From NCBI GenBank assembly GCA_022510615.1, contig JAFLTC010000015.1:1-43068 (forward strand): a DNA stretch of 43,068 nt. Direction: 5' to 3'. The translations under genes and the position numbers were made by a program. This document shows, piece after piece, positions 39,641-43,068 of this stretch (its first letter is position 1; each line of letters opens with the position of its first letter). The notes below the pieces were generated by a model, which was given only the letters and a program-made list of their open reading frames with translations, was not told where the DNA came from and did not search any database. This stretch comes from Lachnospiraceae bacterium. GTDB lineage: Bacteria > Bacillota > Clostridia > Lachnospirales > Lachnospiraceae.

Positions 39641-40702
39641 ATGGCAGAACTGGAAGAGATCTTGAGAAAGGCAGTAGAGAATCATGCATCAGATATTTTT
39701 ATCGTAGCAGGAGGATTTTTAAGTTATAAGGTGGCGGGAGAAATACGTCCCATTGATGATTCTAAGAAACTTTCCCCGGCGGATACCGTAAAATATATTG
39801 AAGAAATATACAGCTATGCGCGGCGTCCGAAGGATAATTTTTTAAAGGTCGGAGACGATGACTTTTCCTTTGCCATTGGGCAGTTAGCAAGATTTCGTGT
39901 GAATACATATTTTCAGCGAGGTTCACAGGCAGCAGTTATCCGTGTCGTTGCCTTCAGCATACCGGATTATCGCGAGATGGGGATACCGGAGGACATTATC
40001 AGTTTATCTAATCTTTTGCATGGCATGATTATTATTTCCGGTACGGCGGGCAGTGGAAAATCTACTACTCAGGCCTGTATTATTGATGCCATTAACTCCC
40101 AGCGGGAGGCACATATTGTCACCCTGGAGGACCCGATTGAGTATTTGCATAAGAATAAAAATTCTCTGATTAGCCAGAGGGAGATTGCCATTGATACGGA
40201 CAATTACCTGACCGGTCTTAGGGCCTGTCTTCGTCAGGCACCGGATGTGATTCTTTTAGGGGAGATGCGTGATGCGGAGACAATCCGGACGGCTATGACG
40301 GCAGCGGAAACCGGGCATCTTGTTATCGCCACCCTGCATACCAAGGGAGCAGTGAATACGATAGACCGTATTGTGGATTCCTTCCCGGCAGACCAGCAGG
40401 ACCAGATCAAGATTCAGCTGTCCTTAGTGTTAGACAGTATTGTGTCCCAGCAGCTTTTGCCTCGAAAGGGCGGTGGCATGGTACCGGCAGTGGAGATTAT
40501 GAAAACAGTACCGGCTATCAGTAATATGATTCGTGACAGTAAGAACTATCAGATCGATAATGTAATTCAGACCTCCGGAAATCTTGGTATGATTTCCATG
40601 GACCAGTCTATTATTTCCCTGTATCAGAAGGGAGAAATTACGGAAGAGACGGCAATGATGTTTGCCACAAATCCGGAACAGGTGAAGAGAAAGATTGGAT
40701 AA
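39641..40702 (+). CDS. PilT-like type IV pilus ATPase
   Basis: A 353-residue hexameric secretion ATPase. Walker A is GTAGSGKS (134-141), the Asp box VTLEDPIEYLH (160-170), Walker B DVILLGEMRD (202-211) and the His box ATLHTKG. An AISNMIRDSK block corresponds to the AIRNLIRE motif of PilT retraction motors. The N-terminal half (about 1-110) is a PAS-like domain as in PilT. It is the only ATPase in the cluster; no PilB-like assembly ATPase is present in the window. AAAGGAG lies six bases before the ATG. Confidence 0.95.
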   Translation: MAELEEILRKAVENHASDIFIVAGGFLSYKVAGEIRPIDDSKKLSPADTVKYIEEIYSYARRPKDNFLKVGDDDFSFAIGQLARFRVNTYFQRGSQAAVIRVVAFSIPDYREMGIPEDIISLSNLLHGMIIISGTAGSGKSTTQACIIDAINSQREAHIVTLEDPIEYLHKNKNSLISQREIAIDTDNYLTGLRACLRQAPDVILLGEMRDAETIRTAMTAAETGHLVIATLHTKGAVNTIDRIVDSFPADQQDQIKIQLSLVLDSIVSQQLLPRKGGGMVPAVEIMKTVPAISNMIRDSKNYQIDNVIQTSGNLGMISMDQSIISLYQKGEITEETAMMFATNPEQVKRKIG

Positions 40703-40726
40703 TGATAGATGTAATAAAATAAAAGG

Positions 40727-40776
40727 ATACCTTCTGATTGATTTGAAATTCTCAAATGATTGGAGGGTATTTTTTT
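40727..40776 (+). terminator. Intrinsic terminator of the pilus-like operon
   Basis: An imperfect hairpin (ATACCTTC with GGAGGGTAT, inner ATTTGA with TCAAAT) ends in T7. It is located 25 bases after the PilT-like stop. Confidence 0.8.
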
Positions 40777-40832
40777 GCATAGAGCATTCTAATATCAGTT
40801 GAGTTTTAAGTAAAAAATCGCATAAATGGTTA

Positions 40833-40861
40833 TTGTGCATAAAGAGAAATCCATGTAAAGT
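40833..40861 (+). promoter_or_regulatory. Probable promoter for the HTH-PurM fusion gene
   Basis: TTGTGC and TAAAGT are 17 bases apart, about 30 bases before the start. Neither hexamer is perfect. Confidence 0.45.
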
Positions 40862-40892
40862 AGAATCATAAAAACTTATGGAGGAAGTTGTT

Positions 40893-42149
40893 ATGCTGGA
40901 TAGTAAAAAGATTGGAATATTTATTGCAAACAGAAGAAAGGAATTGGGGATGACACAGCAGCAATTAGCAGAAAAGTTGTCCATTACCTTTCAGGCGGTC
41001 AGTAAATGGGAAAACGGTAGCACTTATCCTACGATAGAACTTCTCTATGAGCTGGCAACCTGCCTTGATGTGACGGTGGATGAATTATTAATCGGGGCGA
41101 AAAAGGCAGGAGAGGATTTGACTTACAGCAAAGCGGGGGTCAATATATCTTACACGGATTCCATTAAAAAAGAGATGGCGAAGCATTTGGAAACGAAGGA
41201 TAGGCGGGTATTAAACGGACTGGGGCCATTTGCTTCCCTGTATGATATTAATTTTCCGGAAATTGCAAATCCGGTCTTGGTTTTGAAATCAGAAGAGCCG
41301 GGTTCAAAGCAGAAGTTAGCCATGGAATACGGTTACACAGAGTCCATCTGCCATGATATGATTAATCATCTGGTAAATGATATTGTTGTGATGGGGGCAA
41401 AGCCACTCGCCGTACTAGATACGATTGTCTGTGGCAGGGCGGAAAAGGATACGATCAATTCTTTTGTAAAAGGAATGGCCGATGCCTGCAAAGAAAACGA
41501 ATGCTCCCTGGTGGGTGGGGAGACATCCATACAACCCTCTGTTGTGGATGCGGGAACCTATGTATTAACTTCCAGCATTGCCGGAATTGCAGGGAGAGAT
41601 AGAATTATTGATGGAAGTGATATAGAGGAGGGGGATGCAGTATTAGCGATTGCGTCAAATGGCCTGCACACAAATGGCTATTCCTTAGTCCGCATGTTAA
41701 TGGATAAAATGCCGGAAATAAAGCTTGACCGCATCGGAGAATTAACATTTATCGAGCAGATTATGAAACCGCATCTTTCTTACTATAAATCCATCAAAGA
41801 CCTTTTTCATAAAAATATCCTTCATGGAATGGCGCATATTACCGGAGGAGGAATAGAGGGAAATTTGTGCCGGGTAGTGCCTGATGGTTTGTGTGCTGAA
41901 ATTGATTTATCTAAAATACAAATTCCGGATATTTTTAGCTATATAAGAAAATGCGGAAGTATCAGTGATTTAGAAATGCTGCGTACATTTAATATGGGAG
42001 TCGGATTTATTTTGGTCGTGAAACAGGAAAATAAGAAATCCGTTATGGACCATGTATCTCATTATTATAACTGTTATGAAATAGGAAAAATTGAAAAGGG
42101 TGTGGATAAAGTGAATTTGGTAAACCGGTTGACGTGGGTGGGGTGTTGA
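40893..42149 (+). CDS. XRE helix-turn-helix / PurM (AIR synthase)-like fusion protein
   Basis: A 418-residue two-domain protein. Residues 7-65 are an XRE-type helix-turn-helix (MTQQQLAEKLSITFQAVSKW, then TVDELL). Residues 78-418 resemble PurM: GPFASLYDI, NDIVVMGAKPLAVLD, LVGGETS, SNGLHTNGYSLVR, HITGGGIEGN and MLRTFNMGVG. The PurM glycine-rich DGVGTK motif reads EEPGSK (134-139), losing the Asp and first Gly, so catalysis is doubtful. AIR synthase normally closes the imidazole ring in purine synthesis. A nucleotide- or FGAM-sensing regulator is one possibility. No purine genes are next to it. GGAGG lies eight bases before ATG 40893. Confidence 0.8.
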   Translation: MLDSKKIGIFIANRRKELGMTQQQLAEKLSITFQAVSKWENGSTYPTIELLYELATCLDVTVDELLIGAKKAGEDLTYSKAGVNISYTDSIKKEMAKHLETKDRRVLNGLGPFASLYDINFPEIANPVLVLKSEEPGSKQKLAMEYGYTESICHDMINHLVNDIVVMGAKPLAVLDTIVCGRAEKDTINSFVKGMADACKENECSLVGGETSIQPSVVDAGTYVLTSSIAGIAGRDRIIDGSDIEEGDAVLAIASNGLHTNGYSLVRMLMDKMPEIKLDRIGELTFIEQIMKPHLSYYKSIKDLFHKNILHGMAHITGGGIEGNLCRVVPDGLCAEIDLSKIQIPDIFSYIRKCGSISDLEMLRTFNMGVGFILVVKQENKKSVMDHVSHYYNCYEIGKIEKGVDKVNLVNRLTWVGC

Positions 42150-42396
42150 TGGAGTGATTGATATCTCCTTTATTTTGCGTTAAGATGAAGAAAATAATTT
42201 TGAAATGAATATGAAAAGGGCGCAGAAAACGGGACAGGGAATGCTCTGTTGAACAAGAGATGGAGATGCTGTATAAAAGCAAATTTAAAGTCGTTAAATG
42301 TGTTTATTCTTATCAGAAATTTTCTGTTATTGTTGCAGTTAAATAATCAAATCAATTATTAAATTACAAATTTTTTAACACATTTCTTGGTTAATC
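42150..42396 (+). other. Non-coding gap of about 310 bases before the DHH gene
   Basis: Between the HTH-PurM stop and the DHH start there is no convincing gene. A weak hairpin with GGAG and CTCC arms followed by TTTATTTT (about 42150-42177) may end the first transcript. The rest is AT-rich; a short open stretch near 42255-42345 lacks a start and a ribosome binding site. The promoter of the DHH gene occupies 42397-42425. Confidence 0.4.
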
Positions 42397-42425
42397 TTGA
42401 AATACCATGTAAAATAGGGTAAAAT
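42397..42425 (+). promoter_or_regulatory. Promoter for the DHH-family gene
   Basis: TTGAAA and TAAAAT are 17 bases apart, 34 bases before the ATG at 42460. Confidence 0.7.
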
Positions 42426-42459
42426 AAAAGACAAACAAAGATGGGGAGGTAACGATTAC

Positions 42460-43068
42460 ATGAGATTAGTAACACGTTCCGATTTTGATGGACTGGCTTG
42501 TGGAGCTTTATTGCTGGAAGCAGGTATAATTGATTCCTGGACATTTGCTCATCCAAAGGATTTACAGGACGGACTGATTCCGATTGATGAGAATGACTGT
42601 CTCGCAAATGTACCGTATGTAGAGGGATGCGGACTTTGGTTTGACCATCATTCCAGTGAGCATGAACGTCAGCAGTTAGAGGGTAAATACAAAGGGGAAA
42701 GCCGTATTACTCCATCCTGTGCCAGAATTATTTATGAGTATTATGGTGGTCAAGAGCGGTTTGGGCACTTTGATGATATGATGGAGGCAGTAGACAAAGT
42801 AGACTCCGGCAACCTCACCATTGACGAAGTGCAAAATCCTACCGGTTGGATTTTAGTTGGCTTTTTAATGGATCCCCGTACCGGGCTTGGAAGATGGCGC
42901 AACTTTACCATTCCGAATTATAAGCTGATGGAGGAGTTGATGCATGCATGCCGTACCATGAGCACAGAGGAAATTTTAGCCCTGCCGGATGTGAAAGAAC
43001 GAATTGAGGTATATTTTGAGCAGGCCGAGAAATTTAAGGAAATGGTTTCTGCCCATACCCGGATAGAG
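42460..43068 (+). CDS. DHH-family phosphoesterase-like protein (5' part, runs off the window)
   Basis: The first 203 codons of a gene cut by the window edge. The N-terminus TRSDFDGLACGALL has the first metal motif (D-x-D) and WFDHHSSEH is the DHH signature of manganese-dependent phosphoesterases such as exopolyphosphatases and nanoRNases. The C-terminal DHHA1 domain, which would settle the substrate, lies beyond the edge. GGGGAGG lies ten bases before the ATG and a good promoter is present. Confidence 0.85.
   Translation, partial: MRLVTRSDFDGLACGALLLEAGIIDSWTFAHPKDLQDGLIPIDENDCLANVPYVEGCGLWFDHHSSEHERQQLEGKYKGESRITPSCARIIYEYYGGQERFGHFDDMMEAVDKVDSGNLTIDEVQNPTGWILVGFLMDPRTGLGRWRNFTIPNYKLMEELMHACRTMSTEEILALPDVKERIEVYFEQAEKFKEMVSAHTRIE

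Noticed and set aside
36854..40702. Competence (ComG) operon
   Set aside because: ComG operons begin with a ComGA-type assembly ATPase before ComGB; here the only ATPase is last and carries PilT motifs.
40893..42149. Selenophosphate synthetase (SelD)
   Set aside because: SelD shares the fold, but the motifs GPFASLYDI, SNGLHTNGYSLVR and HITGGGIEGN match PurM, and the SelD Cys/Sec loop is absent.
42255..42345. Short open stretch downstream of the HTH-PurM gene
   Set aside because: It is about 30 codons, without a ribosome binding site or recognisable features.

Overview
The window looks like chromosomal DNA of a spore-forming Clostridia bacterium, most likely a member of the Lachnospiraceae. 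The evidence is a moderately low GC content, strong AGGAGG-type ribosome binding sites, frequent TTG and GTG starts, a GerA/SpoVAF-type germination protein, RicT/YaaT, a DUF4250 protein and the conserved Firmicutes yaa/yab housekeeping order. The genus cannot be fixed from the sequence alone. No phage, insertion sequence or CRISPR array is visible.

Layout. 0-1.3 kb: tRNA-Arg(CCT) and metK on the minus strand. 1.5-6.5 kb: an orphan OmpR-type response regulator, an AI-2E family permease, a GNAT acetyltransferase with a DUF4250 protein, a GerA-family germination protein, and endonuclease IV. 6.6-15.0 kb: a cell-envelope block with a DltA/DltC/DltB/DltD-like set in the order A-C-B-D, then a basic secreted protein, a secreted Ig-like/transglutaminase protein and an L,D-transpeptidase. 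15.1-15.7 kb: a scar made of two truncated gene remnants. 15.8-20.5 kb: metG, tatD-like, rsmA and an S1-domain protein. 20.6-27.9 kb: a PrcB-like lipoprotein, a degenerate-GGDEF/EAL protein, a conserved hypothetical, a large membrane-anchored protein with a C39-like end, cdd, an RsmF-like methyltransferase and a DUF4234 protein. 28.1-35.7 kb: a YhfC-family membrane protein, then an operon (Orn/Lys/Arg decarboxylase-like, guanylate-kinase-like, yaaR, holB, ricT, YabB-like methyltransferase, rsmI) matching the Bacillus yaaO-tmk-yaaR-holB-yaaT-yabB-yabC-abrB region, followed by a 25-bp tandem repeat array and an AbrB-family gene. 35.9-40.8 kb: a second secreted transglutaminase-like gene leading a compact type-IV-pilus-like operon (PilC/GspF-like, four small membrane proteins, PilT-like ATPase). 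40.8-43.1 kb: an XRE helix-turn-helix/PurM-like fusion gene and the start of a DHH-family phosphoesterase gene.

How the genes fit together. Translation and RNA-modification genes (metG, rsmA, rsmI, YabB-like, RsmF-like, S1 protein) form the conserved backbone. Envelope functions cluster twice: the Dlt-like set with an L,D-transpeptidase and transglutaminase, and the pilus-like operon with its own transglutaminase. The most unusual items are the PilT-only pilus-like operon whose small proteins lack obvious prepilin cleavage sites, the HTH-PurM fusion with a degenerate glycine-rich motif, the DltD-like protein with Cys in place of the expected nucleophilic Ser, and several structured intergenic elements. 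All family calls come from reading the translated sequence; no database search was run.
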